A model generated the notes under the pieces. It searched no databases. It worked only from the letters and a program-made list of their open reading frames with translations, and had not been told where the DNA came from. From JABDIY01 sp963751955 (GTDB lineage Bacteria; Actinomycetota; Acidimicrobiia; Acidimicrobiales; SZUA-35), in NCBI GenBank assembly GCA_963751955.1, contig CAVVWM010000011.1, positions 725,001 to 789,000 of the forward strand: a stretch of DNA of 64,000 nucleotides, written 5' to 3'. Made by a program: the position numbers and the translations under genes. Below are positions 36,277 to 44,801 of the stretch, piece after piece (position 1 is the first letter of the stretch; each line of letters starts with the position of its first letter).

Positions 36277-37068
36277 CTAGTGATGTGGGTGCAATGCGCC
36301 ACCGATATAAACCGCGGTGAGCAGGGCAAACACGAACCCTTGGAGGAACGACACCATGATCTCGAAGCCCGTGAGGGCGACGAGCATGCCGAAACTGAAC
36401 GGAAGAACGACCACCAGCACACTGGCTTGCCACAGGGCAATACACAACACACCGAAGGTGACGAGCAGGATGTGACCGGCCAACATGTTGGCGAAAAGAC
36501 GAACCGCCAGGCTGAAGGGTCGGATGAGGAACGTCGAAAGAAGTTCGATCAAGAACATCAGAGGCATGACCGCAACCGGAACACCGGGAGGAAACAACGA
36601 ACTCTTCAGGTAGCCGCCCAGACCCTGAGCCTTGATGCCGACCGCTACGAAGATGACCAACACCAGCAGCGCCAGTATCAACGGCACCGCCATTCGAGCG
36701 TTGAGGGGCATCTGAAAGGTAGGAATCACCTCGAACATGTTCCCGATGAACACGAAGAAGAAGATGCTCAGCAGGAGCGGCCGAAACTTGAAGCCGTCGG
36801 GCCCGATGGCGGGAAGGATGACCTGATTGTCGATGAAGTCCACCGAACCTTCGACCAGGTTCTGAAGTCCTGAGGGGATCTTGTCGCGACCCGCAGCCAG
36901 GAACATGATCGTAGGAATTGCCATCGACAGCACCGAAATGAGGGCGATCTTGTTGAACTCGGCGAACGTACCCTCGAAAAGGTACGCCGGCCATTCGACG
37001 AGATTCTCAATTGGAGGGAACTGAAGTCCCCCACCCTCGGCTTCAGCTGCGAACAGGTTCACGGACAC
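36277..37068 (-). CDS. atpB: Fo ATP synthase a subunit
   Basis: 263 residues, GTG start at 37068 (or 37062). Five or six membrane helices, with the essential arginine in FSLAVRLFANMLAGH and the C-terminal GFEIMVSFLQGFVFALLTAV typical of subunit a. It overlaps the AtpI-like gene by 26 bp. A 113-bp spacer without a gene separates it from atpE. Confidence 0.94.
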   Translation of the reverse strand: MSVNLFAAEAEGGGLQFPPIENLVEWPAYLFEGTFAEFNKIALISVLSMAIPTIMFLAAGRDKIPSGLQNLVEGSVDFIDNQVILPAIGPDGFKFRPLLLSIFFFVFIGNMFEVIPTFQMPLNARMAVPLILALLVLVIFVAVGIKAQGLGGYLKSSLFPPGVPVAVMPLMFLIELLSTFLIRPFSLAVRLFANMLAGHILLVTFGVLCIALWQASVLVVVLPFSFGMLVALTGFEIMVSFLQGFVFALLTAVYIGGALHPHH

Positions 37069-37519
37069 CTTGACGATGCTCCTTGGGCTTCAGGCCTGGA
37101 TAGGCGATGGAGGCGGACACGTAACGAAGTTCCCACACCAGCAACCCGAGGTGGGTGACGATGAGGGTAATTCCCATGGGAACGATTCGGACCCATTCTT
37201 GACCAGCAACAGCGAGGATCGCTAGGAAGATCAACCCGAGGCGGACTGCGAAACCGCCCAGAGCGGCTCCGAAAACAAGTGCGAAATTGATCTGAGCCGC
37301 TTTTCCGATCATGAACGCGGCGAGCACGAAGTTGACCACGACGATGGCCACGGCATAACCAACCGATAAGACACCGTCGGTTCCGCCGAGAAGCGCACCG
37401 AACAGAATGACGATCGGTATGAGAAACACCGACCGCTTTGCCATGTCGATGGCGACCTCAGTTGCCGGTGACGGCCCTTCCAGGCGATCGGTGTGCTCGT
37501 TGATGGCTGCGCCGGTCAC
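37043..37519 (-). CDS. atpI: ATP synthase subunit I-like membrane protein
   Basis: 158 residues from the GTG at 37519 that overlaps the AtpZ stop (GTGA). Four hydrophobic segments (SVFLIPIVILFGALLGGTDG, GYAVAIVVVNFVLAAFMIG, ALGGFAVRLGLIFLAILAV, VPMGITLIVTHLGLLVWELR) and its place before atpB fit AtpI, thought to help assemble the c ring. The extension to 37639 is rejected because it lies within AtpZ. Confidence 0.78.
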   Translation of the reverse strand: MTGAAINEHTDRLEGPSPATEVAIDMAKRSVFLIPIVILFGALLGGTDGVLSVGYAVAIVVVNFVLAAFMIGKAAQINFALVFGAALGGFAVRLGLIFLAILAVAGQEWVRIVPMGITLIVTHLGLLVWELRYVSASIAYPGLKPKEHRQGVREPVRS

Positions 37520-37755
37520 GACGCCTCCTCTGCCATCACCTGGATGAGATTCTTGTAGCGATAGTAGAGCGACGCTGATGCACCGATGAACCCCAACATG
37601 CTGAACAGAATCACGAGATAGGGGCCGGTACCCAACCACTGATCCAGTCCATATCCGAAGAAACCGACCAACAAGGCGGAAAACACGAGCTCATACGCTC
37701 CGGTGCTGTGCATCACCGTTTCGGTGAGTGGTGTGGGACGGCTGTTCATGGGCAT
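37516..37755 (-). CDS. AtpZ/AtpI-family small membrane protein
   Basis: 79 residues with two membrane helices. The motif LVGFFGYGLDQWLGTGPYLV (G-x-G-x-x-x-D) is the AtpZ signature, proposed to form an Mg or Ca channel with AtpI. First gene of the atp operon; start ATG 37755 or 37749. The strand upstream carries a TAGAAT-like hexamer (37819-37824) but no convincing -35 element. Confidence 0.8.
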   Translation of the reverse strand: MPMNSRPTPLTETVMHSTGAYELVFSALLVGFFGYGLDQWLGTGPYLVILFSMLGFIGASASLYYRYKNLIQVMAEEAS

Positions 37756-37899
37756 GAAGAATGTCCGGAGGGCTGACCGGACGGGGCAGAGCCTAGCGCC
37801 CCATCAGCACCGAGACACATTCTAAACAGCCTCGAGGTATGCCCTGACCGACCATCGCCGCATATGAAAGTTCCTCGCTGCTTCAGTTGCGGAATCGAA

Positions 37900-38109
37900 G
37901 TGACGAAGAACATCGATGTGAAACTGTTGATGCACCCTGGCATAGCGCTGTTCGGGCTCGCTGCGCTCGCTCTCCTCGTCTGGCTCGTGGCGCCGTCGTT
38001 GCCCATACTCGGCGGGTTCATCAAGTTCGCTGCTTTCCTAACCATGACCTTCGGAATCGTGGGTGGGGTCTTCCTGACATTCATGGTGAACAAAGCCGAG
38101 GCCTCCTAA
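37900..38109 (+). CDS. Small two-helix membrane protein, paralog of the gene at 40384-40593
   Basis: 69 residues from the GTG at 37900, chosen because it aligns with the start of the paralog and gives exactly the same length; an ATG at 37864 is also in frame. HPGIALFGLAALALLVWLV and the second helix FLTMTFGIVGGVFLTFMV are followed by NKAEAS. The pattern HPG-x-ALF ... GG-x-FLT-x-MV-x-K-x-EAS is shared with the second copy. Function unknown. It is divergent from the atp operon. Confidence 0.65.
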   Translation: MTKNIDVKLLMHPGIALFGLAALALLVWLVAPSLPILGGFIKFAAFLTMTFGIVGGVFLTFMVNKAEAS

Positions 38110-38363
38110 CGACTCCCGGGGGCCTCTCCCTAGACGGCTCGCACCAGTGCGTCGATCAGCCCAAGCATGCGGTCGGTCGATGCGGCAGCGACCTCGAGTA
38201 GAGCTCGGTGAGATCGCAGAACCGGCCCGGGAAGCCATGGAACACTTGCATAGCGACCAGCTCGACGATTGCAGCTGGCGAGTGCGAAATTGGCCTCGAC
38301 GACTGCGGCCCCTCCGGTATCATTGCGGCCCAGTCGTGAGCTCCGCTCACAGAGAGGACCACG

Positions 38364-39242
38364 GTGACTCGACGCAAGCGAACCTCGATCATCGGTATCG
38401 CGCTCAGCGTTGGCATCGGGTTGCTCATCGCACTCGCCGGGGGCCAGGGTAGTTCAGAGGTGCGCGGCCTTCCCGTGTTCGCGCTGTGCGGCATCATCGC
38501 CTTCGCGATTCAGTTCGTTGTGTTCGTGCCGTCCTATCTGGCCCGCACCGAGCACTACTACGACCTGACCGGCAGCGCGACCTACCTGACCACTATCGCC
38601 ATCGCCGTAGTGGCCTCGGACGATCTCGACGCTCGCGCCGTCATGACCGCAGCCCTCGTCGTAGTTTGGGCCAGCCGACTGGGGACGTTCCTATTTCGCC
38701 GGGTGAGGCGTGATGGCGGCGACGGCCGGTTCGACAAGATCAAGCACGATCCGCTGCGGTTCTTCATGATGTGGTCGATCCAAGGCCTCTGGGTCTTCCT
38801 CACCGCAGCCTGTGCGCTGGCGATCATCACGAGCGCCGAACGGGAGCAGTTCGGAGTGTTTGCGGCGCTCGGTCTAGCCGTGTGGCTTGTCGGCTTCGCT
38901 ATCGAGGTGATCGCCGACAACCAGAAGAAGTTGTTCCGGGCGGACCCCGTGAACCAGGGCCGCTTCATCGACGTCGGCTTGTGGGCTTGGTCGCGGCACC
39001 CCAACTACTTCGGGGAGATCGTGTTGTGGACCGGCATCGCCGTCATCGCACTGCCGGTACTGTCCGGCTGGGGTTGGGTGATGCTCATCTCCCCGGTCTT
39101 TGTCTTCATATTGTTGACCCGGATCAGCGGCGTCCCCATGCTCGAGGCCCGAAGCGACAAAAGGTGGGGCGATGAGCCTGCCTATCAGGAGTACAAGGCC
39201 GCCACGCCGACCCTGCTTCTACGGCCGCCAAGTAGCCGTTGA
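38364..39242 (+). CDS. DUF1295 family (steroid 5-alpha-reductase-like) membrane protein
   Basis: 292 residues, GTG start. Seven or so membrane helices and the C-terminal signature of the DUF1295/isoprenylcysteine-methyltransferase-like fold: AIEVIADNQKKLFRADPVNQ, GRFIDVGLWAWSRHPNYFGE, and RWGDEPAYQEYKAATP. The N-H-P motif SRHPNYFGE is the cofactor site in relatives. Substrate unknown. The 254 bp before it hold no convincing gene. Confidence 0.85.
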   Translation: MTRRKRTSIIGIALSVGIGLLIALAGGQGSSEVRGLPVFALCGIIAFAIQFVVFVPSYLARTEHYYDLTGSATYLTTIAIAVVASDDLDARAVMTAALVVVWASRLGTFLFRRVRRDGGDGRFDKIKHDPLRFFMMWSIQGLWVFLTAACALAIITSAEREQFGVFAALGLAVWLVGFAIEVIADNQKKLFRADPVNQGRFIDVGLWAWSRHPNYFGEIVLWTGIAVIALPVLSGWGWVMLISPVFVFILLTRISGVPMLEARSDKRWGDEPAYQEYKAATPTLLLRPPSSR

Positions 39243-39325
39243 CCACATCCGGCACCTGACTTGGCGACCCGTGGCGTTTACCTTCGTTCCCCCACAGCCC
39301 GGGCTGAGACCGCGTCCCCGCTCGG

Positions 39326-40384
39326 CTACTCGTTGGCTCGTCGGCGAAGGGCTGAGGCAAAGCTGCTGAGAGCTTTGCTGACATACTCATCGGCGTTGGT
39401 GAACACTGTCTGAGCCGAGTCGCTGAATCCTGCCCCCGCGGTCGACATGTCGTCGATGAGCGGCGACTCGTCACCCCGCCGGACATACTCACCTTTGAGA
39501 ATGTTGGTGTAGGTGCCCTCCTCTGCAAATCGGTCCATCTCCCGAACCCTGATCACCGGGAAGGGGTGGGTGCGACCCGCTGTCGCCATGAACTTGAAGA
39601 AGGTGTCGAGGCCCTGACTGTCGCTGTAGTCACGGCTCTGCTCCCGCAGAGCGTCGACGTTGATCGTCCCTTCCCTCCCGCGGACGCCACCGGCCATCAC
39701 ACCGAGTGCACCCACGGCAAGATCGAGGTCTTGCACCGCGATCAATCCAGCTCGGTCGCATGAGATTTCGGCTTTCCGATTCCATTCCAGAAGTGCCAGC
39801 GTGATCGGTGCGACCGCCCGTCCAACGAGGGGCAGCACGGCACCAGAGAATTGCAGCAGCAGGAAGAGCAATGTTCGGTACAGCGCATGTTCGCTCATGA
39901 TGTGCCCGACCTCGTGACCGAGCACGAAACGGATCTCTTCGGGGCTGGACAGTTCGATGAGAGAGCTGTTGAGAACAATGAACGGGTTGTCGACGCCGAC
40001 TGCACCGGCGTTGGCCAGAGCGGTTTGCGAAACGTAGAGCCGAGGGACCGGCCAATCGAGAGTGGCGCAGACCTCGACCAACATCTGATGGAGGTCGGGA
40101 TACTGTTCTGGCCCAACTTCGAGCGCTTGGGCCGTGAAGATCAGCTTCACGTTCCGTTCTCCGATGGCGCCGATTACTTTGCGAATAACGACGTCGAAGC
40201 CAGGAATGGAACTCAACGCATGCAACGAAGCGCGGTCGGTGGTGTGCTCCCAGGAGGCGGGAGAAATCTCCGGGAACGCAGCCCGTTTCGGCTTCGTTGT
40301 CCGCTTCGCGACCGCTTTCTTTTTGACAGCCCTCTTGGCCGCCTTCTTCCTGGCCGGCTTTTTCTTTGGCGTGTCGTCCGCCAT
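39326..40384 (-). CDS. M48-family zinc metallopeptidase with a basic histone-like N-terminal tail
   Basis: 352 residues. The zinc motif is HEVGH (157-161), the third ligand probably E206 in KAEISCDRAG, and RTHPFPVIRVREMDRF is typical of M48 proteins. Two membrane segments lie after the HEXXH motif (LLFLLLQFSGAVLPLVGRAV). The first 35 residues are Lys/Ala/Arg-rich (KKKPARKKAAKRAVKKK), like histone H1 tails, which is unusual for this family. It shares one base with the downstream small membrane gene's stop region and may be coexpressed with it. Confidence 0.85.
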   Translation of the reverse strand: MADDTPKKKPARKKAAKRAVKKKAVAKRTTKPKRAAFPEISPASWEHTTDRASLHALSSIPGFDVVIRKVIGAIGERNVKLIFTAQALEVGPEQYPDLHQMLVEVCATLDWPVPRLYVSQTALANAGAVGVDNPFIVLNSSLIELSSPEEIRFVLGHEVGHIMSEHALYRTLLFLLLQFSGAVLPLVGRAVAPITLALLEWNRKAEISCDRAGLIAVQDLDLAVGALGVMAGGVRGREGTINVDALREQSRDYSDSQGLDTFFKFMATAGRTHPFPVIRVREMDRFAEEGTYTNILKGEYVRRGDESPLIDDMSTAGAGFSDSAQTVFTNADEYVSKALSSFASALRRRANE

Positions 40385-40593
40385 CAGGCGGATGCCTCGC
40401 CCTTGCGAACCATGATGGTGAGGAAGATTCCGCCGAGCAGTCCGAAGATCATTGCAAAGAAGGCAACGGTCATCATTGCACCACCGATCAGCGGGACGCG
40501 ATCGATCGGAACGAAGCGGCGCAGGAGAAACGCAATTCCCGCCATAACGAACAATGCGCCGCCGGGATGTAGCAGTACCTTCATGTTCTTCAA
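40384..40593 (-). CDS. Small two-helix membrane protein, paralog of the gene at 37900-38109
   Basis: 69 residues: MKNMKVLLHPGGALFVMAGI, a loop with RFVPIDRVPLIGG, then VAFFAMIFGLLGGIFLTIMV and RKGEASA. It aligns over its full length with the 37900 protein. It sits directly upstream of the M48 protease on the same strand, overlapping by 1 bp, which suggests a shared role. No known family. Confidence 0.68.
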   Translation of the reverse strand: MKNMKVLLHPGGALFVMAGIAFLLRRFVPIDRVPLIGGAMMTVAFFAMIFGLLGGIFLTIMVRKGEASA

Positions 40594-40626
40594 GGTACTC
40601 GAACTACTTCGTTTGGTGAACCCGCC

Positions 40627-41736
40627 TCAAGTGGTGCGCGGCCGTCGGAAGCCTGGCGCAAAGAGCGTGAACAGGATCAGACCGAGCGCCCCTACTCCGA
40701 CGGGCACTATGGCGTCTCCGGAGCCTTCGTTGTAGACCGGCCACAACACAAAGCCCGACAGCAGGGCCGTCCAGGCCCAGAGAATGAAGACGCTGCGGGC
40801 GTGTCCATGGCCGAGCCGCATCAAGCGATGGTGCATGTGGTCTTTGTCAGCTGTGGCCAAGCTCTGCCGGCGGGTGGCTCGGCGAATGATCGCAAAGATC
40901 GTGTCGACGACAGGAACGCCCAGGATGACCAATGGAATCACCAACGGTGCGTAGAAGAAGAAGGTCTGCCCGCTGAAGGGATCGGGAGTACGGCCGCCCA
41001 CGGCCATGGTGCTGGCCGCCATCAGCGAACCCAGCAGAATCGCACCTCCATCCCCCATGAAGATCTGGGCGGGATGAACGTTGTAGGGAAGGAAACCGAT
41101 GCAAATGCCAAAGACGATGATGAGCAGCAGTGGACCCATGGTCGAGATCAGCAAACCTACCTCGAGTAGCTGAAGCGCATAGAAGAAAAAGGCGACAGCC
41201 CCAATTCCCACGATCCCTGCCGCAAGTCCATCGAGCCCGTCGATGAAGTTCACCGCATTGGCCATTCCCATCACCCAGAGCACGGTGAGGAGGTAGGCCA
41301 ATCCCGGGTCCACCACGATCGGGTCGAGGAACGGGATCCGAAAGTAGATGATGCTTACGCCAAAGAGGTAGAGCATGCTGCCAGCGAGGACAATGCCAGC
41401 AGTCTTGGCCGGCGCGGAGATCTCCCTCAGATCATCCAGCACCCCTACGCCGTAGGCGATGATCCCACACCCGAGAATTGCCCATGGCTCGCTGGTTCCC
41501 GAGAAGGCGTCAGGGAACCAACCTGTTGCTGCGGCGACCGCCATGGCTGTGAGAAACCCCACGAACATCCCGCCTCCGCCGAGGGTCGGTGTTGGCTCGG
41601 CGTGAACAGCCCGCTCATTGGGGAGCACCTGGACTCCTCGAGCCACGGCGATCATCCGAAACACGGGAACGGTGAGCGCCGTGGCGATCGCCGCGACCAG
41701 ACCGACCACAAGATAGGAAATGAGGTCGACCTGCAT
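40627..41736 (-). CDS. wecA: Undecaprenyl-phosphate sugar-1-phosphate transferase (WecA/TagO family)
   Basis: 369 residues, about eleven membrane helices. Signatures of the polyprenyl-phosphate N-acetylhexosamine-1-phosphate transferase family are GVLDDLREI, ANAVNFIDGLDGLAAGI, IFMGDGGAILLG and the C-terminal DKDHMHHRLMRLGHGH. It starts lipid-linked glycan synthesis on the inner face of the membrane. In actinobacteria this gene lies in the rho/prfA to atp interval, as here. The sugar nucleotide is not proven. Confidence 0.9.
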   Translation of the reverse strand: MQVDLISYLVVGLVAAIATALTVPVFRMIAVARGVQVLPNERAVHAEPTPTLGGGGMFVGFLTAMAVAAATGWFPDAFSGTSEPWAILGCGIIAYGVGVLDDLREISAPAKTAGIVLAGSMLYLFGVSIIYFRIPFLDPIVVDPGLAYLLTVLWVMGMANAVNFIDGLDGLAAGIVGIGAVAFFFYALQLLEVGLLISTMGPLLLIIVFGICIGFLPYNVHPAQIFMGDGGAILLGSLMAASTMAVGGRTPDPFSGQTFFFYAPLVIPLVILGVPVVDTIFAIIRRATRRQSLATADKDHMHHRLMRLGHGHARSVFILWAWTALLSGFVLWPVYNEGSGDAIVPVGVGALGLILFTLFAPGFRRPRTT

Positions 41737-41805
41737 CGGTGCGAGCCTACTGGTTTGACCACTATTGTCTCGGGCTGTTGACGCCGCACCGGGGCTTCGG
41801 TATGA

Positions 41806-42936
41806 CTATGGCTCGAGTTGTGCTGTCAACGCCTGAGTGGCGTCGATGAACTCGTCGACGATGTCCAGAACAACCTGACGAGCGGGTTTGGTTTTGTTCA
41901 TGTCGCCCACGATCTGACCAACGAAATAGTTGGCCAGCTTCTCCGCACCAGTGCCCGGGGTGTGGGCGGCGCGGTCGATGCGTCGGATGGCATCATCGAT
42001 CAACATCGGCTGCATCGGCATCCCCAACGGGGCCGGGTTGTCCGGGTTCTCCCATTCCTCGGTCCACGCCGATTTGAGCATTCGGGCATGTTTTCCCGTG
42101 CGAGACCTCGAACGGATCGTGTCGGAGCTGGTGGCTTTCAGGAACTTCTCCTTCACCGCCGGATGAGTCTCCGCTTCCTCGGTGCCAAGCCACACCGAGC
42201 CGCACCAGACACCTTGGGCACCCAACGCCATGGCAGCCGCCATCTGCCGCCCGCGCCCGATACCGCCGGCGGCGAGAACGGGAACATCAACCGCGTCCAC
42301 AACCTCGGGAATCAGCACCATTGTTCCGATCTCACCGGTGTGTCCGCCAGCCTCGGAACCCTGAGCGATGATCACATCGACACCGGCGTTCACGTGGCGC
42401 TCGGCATGCTGTGCCTTTCCGGCGAGTGCGCCGACCACTCTGCCTTCTTCCTTGACCCGGTCCACCATTTGTTTTGGAGGGGGGCCGAGTGCATTCACCA
42501 GGAATCGAGCTTTGTGGGCCAGTGCAATCTCGAGCTGTGGGGCAGCCCGATTGGCGGAGAAGGTTGCGTCTCCGGTTTGGGTCATCAGACCGCCGTCGTC
42601 GCCAGGAGACTCAGGTACCTCGTAGCGCCTCAGGATGTCATCGAGGAAGGCCCGATGTTCGGCCGGAATGAGCTCCTGGATCTGTTCTGAGGAGTAGCCG
42701 CCCTCGTCGTCGCCGAGGTATTTCGCCGGAATGATCAGATCGACGCCATAGGGCAAGTCTCCGATTTCGGCTTCGATCCAATTGAGATCGATCTCAAGTT
42801 GTTCGTCGGTGTGAGCCACCGCACCGAGCACGCCCAAACCACCGGCCTTCGACACCGCCGCTACCACGTCTCTACAGTGGCTGAAGGCAAAGATGGGGAA
42901 CTCGATGCCAAACAGCTCGGTGATGTCATTCTGCAT
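41806..42936 (-). CDS. Nitronate monooxygenase (NPD family)
   Basis: 376 residues from the ATG at 42936; the longer frame to 43044 runs into the glyA leader. FMN-dependent TIM barrel with VAAVSKAGGLGVLGA, GVDVIIAQGSEAGGHTGEIG and PVLAAGGIGRGRQMAAAMAL GAQGVWCGSVWLGTEEA, all typical of the 2-nitropropane dioxygenase family. The substrate may be a nitronate or another enoyl compound. It is divergent from glyA. Confidence 0.88.
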   Translation of the reverse strand: MQNDITELFGIEFPIFAFSHCRDVVAAVSKAGGLGVLGAVAHTDEQLEIDLNWIEAEIGDLPYGVDLIIPAKYLGDDEGGYSSEQIQELIPAEHRAFLDDILRRYEVPESPGDDGGLMTQTGDATFSANRAAPQLEIALAHKARFLVNALGPPPKQMVDRVKEEGRVVGALAGKAQHAERHVNAGVDVIIAQGSEAGGHTGEIGTMVLIPEVVDAVDVPVLAAGGIGRGRQMAAAMALGAQGVWCGSVWLGTEEAETHPAVKEKFLKATSSDTIRSRSRTGKHARMLKSAWTEEWENPDNPAPLGMPMQPMLIDDAIRRIDRAAHTPGTGAEKLANYFVGQIVGDMNKTKPARQVVLDIVDEFIDATQALTAQLEP

Positions 42937-43047
42937 GGCGGCAGTTTCCCATCGGGCCCTCCGATACGGCAACTTGGCTGTGGCCCAGACCATCAGAGGA
43001 GCCAGCGCACCCGGTCCATCGTTCGAAACCCCCACTATCCTCATCGA

Positions 43048-44295
43048 ATGCCTTGGCCCATTGTCGACGACACCATCTATAACGAAATCGAGAGGGCGGA
43101 AATCGAGCGGCAGAACACCGGCCTGCAGTTGATCGCATCAGAGAACTTCGCCTCGCCCGCTGTTATGAAGGCGACCGGCTCGGTCTTCACCAACAAGTAC
43201 TCCGAGGGTTATCCCGGCAAGCGCTACTACGGCGGCAACGCCATCGTCGATCGATCCGAACAGTTGGCCATCGATCGCGTCAAGGAGCTGTTCGGTGCCG
43301 AGCACGCCAACGTCCAACCGCACTCTGGAGCCAACGCCAACATGGCGGTGTATCAGGCGCTGCTCAAACCCGGCGACACCATTCTGGGTCTGAGCCTTGA
43401 TCACGGCGGGCACCTCACCCATGGCTCTGCGGTAAATGCCTCGGGCATCCTGTACGACTTTGTCGGATATGGGCTCACCAAAAGCGACGAGCGGATCGAC
43501 ATGGACGATGTCGCTCGACTGGCCGAGCAACACAAACCGAAGATGATCGTCACGGGAGCCACTGCGTATCCCCGCAACATCGACGCACGGCCGTTCCGGG
43601 AGATCGCCGACCGCATCGGCGCGTACCTGATGTTCGACGCCGCACACGTGGCAGGCCTCATAGCCGGCGGCGTGTACCCCAATCCGGTGGACGTTTCCGA
43701 CATCGTCACCTTCACCACGCACAAGACACTGCGTGGGCCGCGTGGAGGATGCATCCTGTCCACAAACGAACACGCCAAGGCCATCAACTCCGCGGTCTTC
43801 CCCGGCCAACAGGGTGGCCCTCAAGAGCACAGCATCGCCGCCAAGGCGGTTGCGTTCGCCGAGGCTCAGACCCGCGAATTCAAGACATACTCTGCCCAGA
43901 TCGTGGCCAATGCCCAAGCCATGGCGAAGAAGCTGGTTGAGGAAGGCTTCCGTCTCGTGAGCGGGGGTACCGACAATCACCTGCTGTTGGTCGATCTTCG
44001 CTCCTTCGACGAGGATCTCACCGGCAAAGAGGCTCAAATCGTGCTCGACGAAGCGGGCATCACACTCAACCGCAACACGATCCCCGACGACTCTCGCTCT
44101 CCCTTCGTCACCTCCGGCATTCGGATCGGTACCCCGGCTGTCACGACACAGGGAATGAAGGAAGGTGAGATGCAGCAGATCGCCACCTTGATGGCCCGCA
44201 CGTTACGCAACAGGAGTGACGCTGCAGCGGTCGCAGAAATCAGGGAAGAAGTGCGCCAGCTCTGCAGCAGTTTCACTCCCTACCCTGATCTTTAG
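43048..44295 (+). CDS. glyA: Serine hydroxymethyltransferase
   Basis: 415 residues from the ATG at 43048 (MPWPIVDDTIYNEIE); upstream in-frame codons to 42799 lie in the divergent neighbour. LQLIASENFASPAVMKATGS, YSEGYPGKRYYGG, FDAAHVAGLIAGG, the PLP lysine K226 in TFTTHKTLRGPRGG and GIRIGTPAVTTQGM are diagnostic. It converts serine and tetrahydrofolate to glycine and methylene-THF. Confidence 0.96.
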   Translation: MPWPIVDDTIYNEIERAEIERQNTGLQLIASENFASPAVMKATGSVFTNKYSEGYPGKRYYGGNAIVDRSEQLAIDRVKELFGAEHANVQPHSGANANMAVYQALLKPGDTILGLSLDHGGHLTHGSAVNASGILYDFVGYGLTKSDERIDMDDVARLAEQHKPKMIVTGATAYPRNIDARPFREIADRIGAYLMFDAAHVAGLIAGGVYPNPVDVSDIVTFTTHKTLRGPRGGCILSTNEHAKAINSAVFPGQQGGPQEHSIAAKAVAFAEAQTREFKTYSAQIVANAQAMAKKLVEEGFRLVSGGTDNHLLLVDLRSFDEDLTGKEAQIVLDEAGITLNRNTIPDDSRSPFVTSGIRIGTPAVTTQGMKEGEMQQIATLMARTLRNRSDAAAVAEIREEVRQLCSSFTPYPDL

Positions 44296-44335
44296 CCGCC
44301 GCAGCAATTCCGGATCGTCGCTCTAGGATCGCCCC

Positions 44336-44770
44336 ATGGCCGAAACAACCGTTGCTGTCGCGTCGGACCATGCGGGGTTCGCCTACAAATCGATGATCGC
44401 CCAACATCTGGAGGACTGCGGATACGCGGTGCTCGATCTCGGCACCACCAGTACCGACCGCGTGGACTATCCCGACTTCGGCAAAGCACTCGGTGAGGCA
44501 GTGGCGGCCGGCGACGCCACGTTCGGAATAGCAGTATGCGGAAGCGGCATCGGCATCTGTATCGCAGCCAACAAAGTGCCGGGCATACGGGCCGGGACCG
44601 TTCACGACGTCACGAGTGCGCGACTCAGTCGCCAGCACAACGACGCCAACGTGATGTGCGTTGGCGAACGTTTCCTGGGTGAGCAGGTCGTGCTGGATTG
44701 TGTCGACACGTTTCTCGCTGCTGAGTTCGAGGGCGGCCGGCATAGTGCACGGGTTGCCAAACTCGGCTGA
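44336..44770 (+). CDS. rpiB: Ribose-5-phosphate isomerase B
   Basis: 144 residues. The N-terminal VAVASDHAGFAYKSMI, VDYPDFGKALGEAV, FGIAVCGSGIGICIAANKVP (catalytic Cys) and ARLSRQHNDANVMCVGERFL match RpiB. It links ribulose and ribose 5-phosphate in the pentose phosphate pathway. It is 40 bp downstream of glyA and probably cotranscribed with it. Confidence 0.92.
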   Translation: MAETTVAVASDHAGFAYKSMIAQHLEDCGYAVLDLGTTSTDRVDYPDFGKALGEAVAAGDATFGIAVCGSGIGICIAANKVPGIRAGTVHDVTSARLSRQHNDANVMCVGERFLGEQVVLDCVDTFLAAEFEGGRHSARVAKLG

Positions 44771-44801
44771 CGTTGTTGAAGCACCCGAATAGGGTTTGGG
44801 C

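Noticed and set aside
36182..36994. 270-residue minus-strand frame in the atpB region
   Set aside because: Out-of-frame shadow of atpB, rich in Arg, Ser and His, no known domain.
37819..37824. TAGAAT hexamer as -10 box of the atp operon
   Set aside because: No acceptable -35 hexamer at 16-18 bp; listed only as a remark under AtpZ.
38110..38363. Minus-strand frame ending in a stop at 38130 (reads like AAASTDRMLGLIDALVRAV)
   Set aside because: Too short, no start or ribosome-binding site, and other frames are equally open; perhaps a relic but not supportable.
43138..44037. Long minus-strand frame opposite glyA
   Set aside because: Antisense shadow of a high-GC coding region; glyA motifs fill the plus strand.
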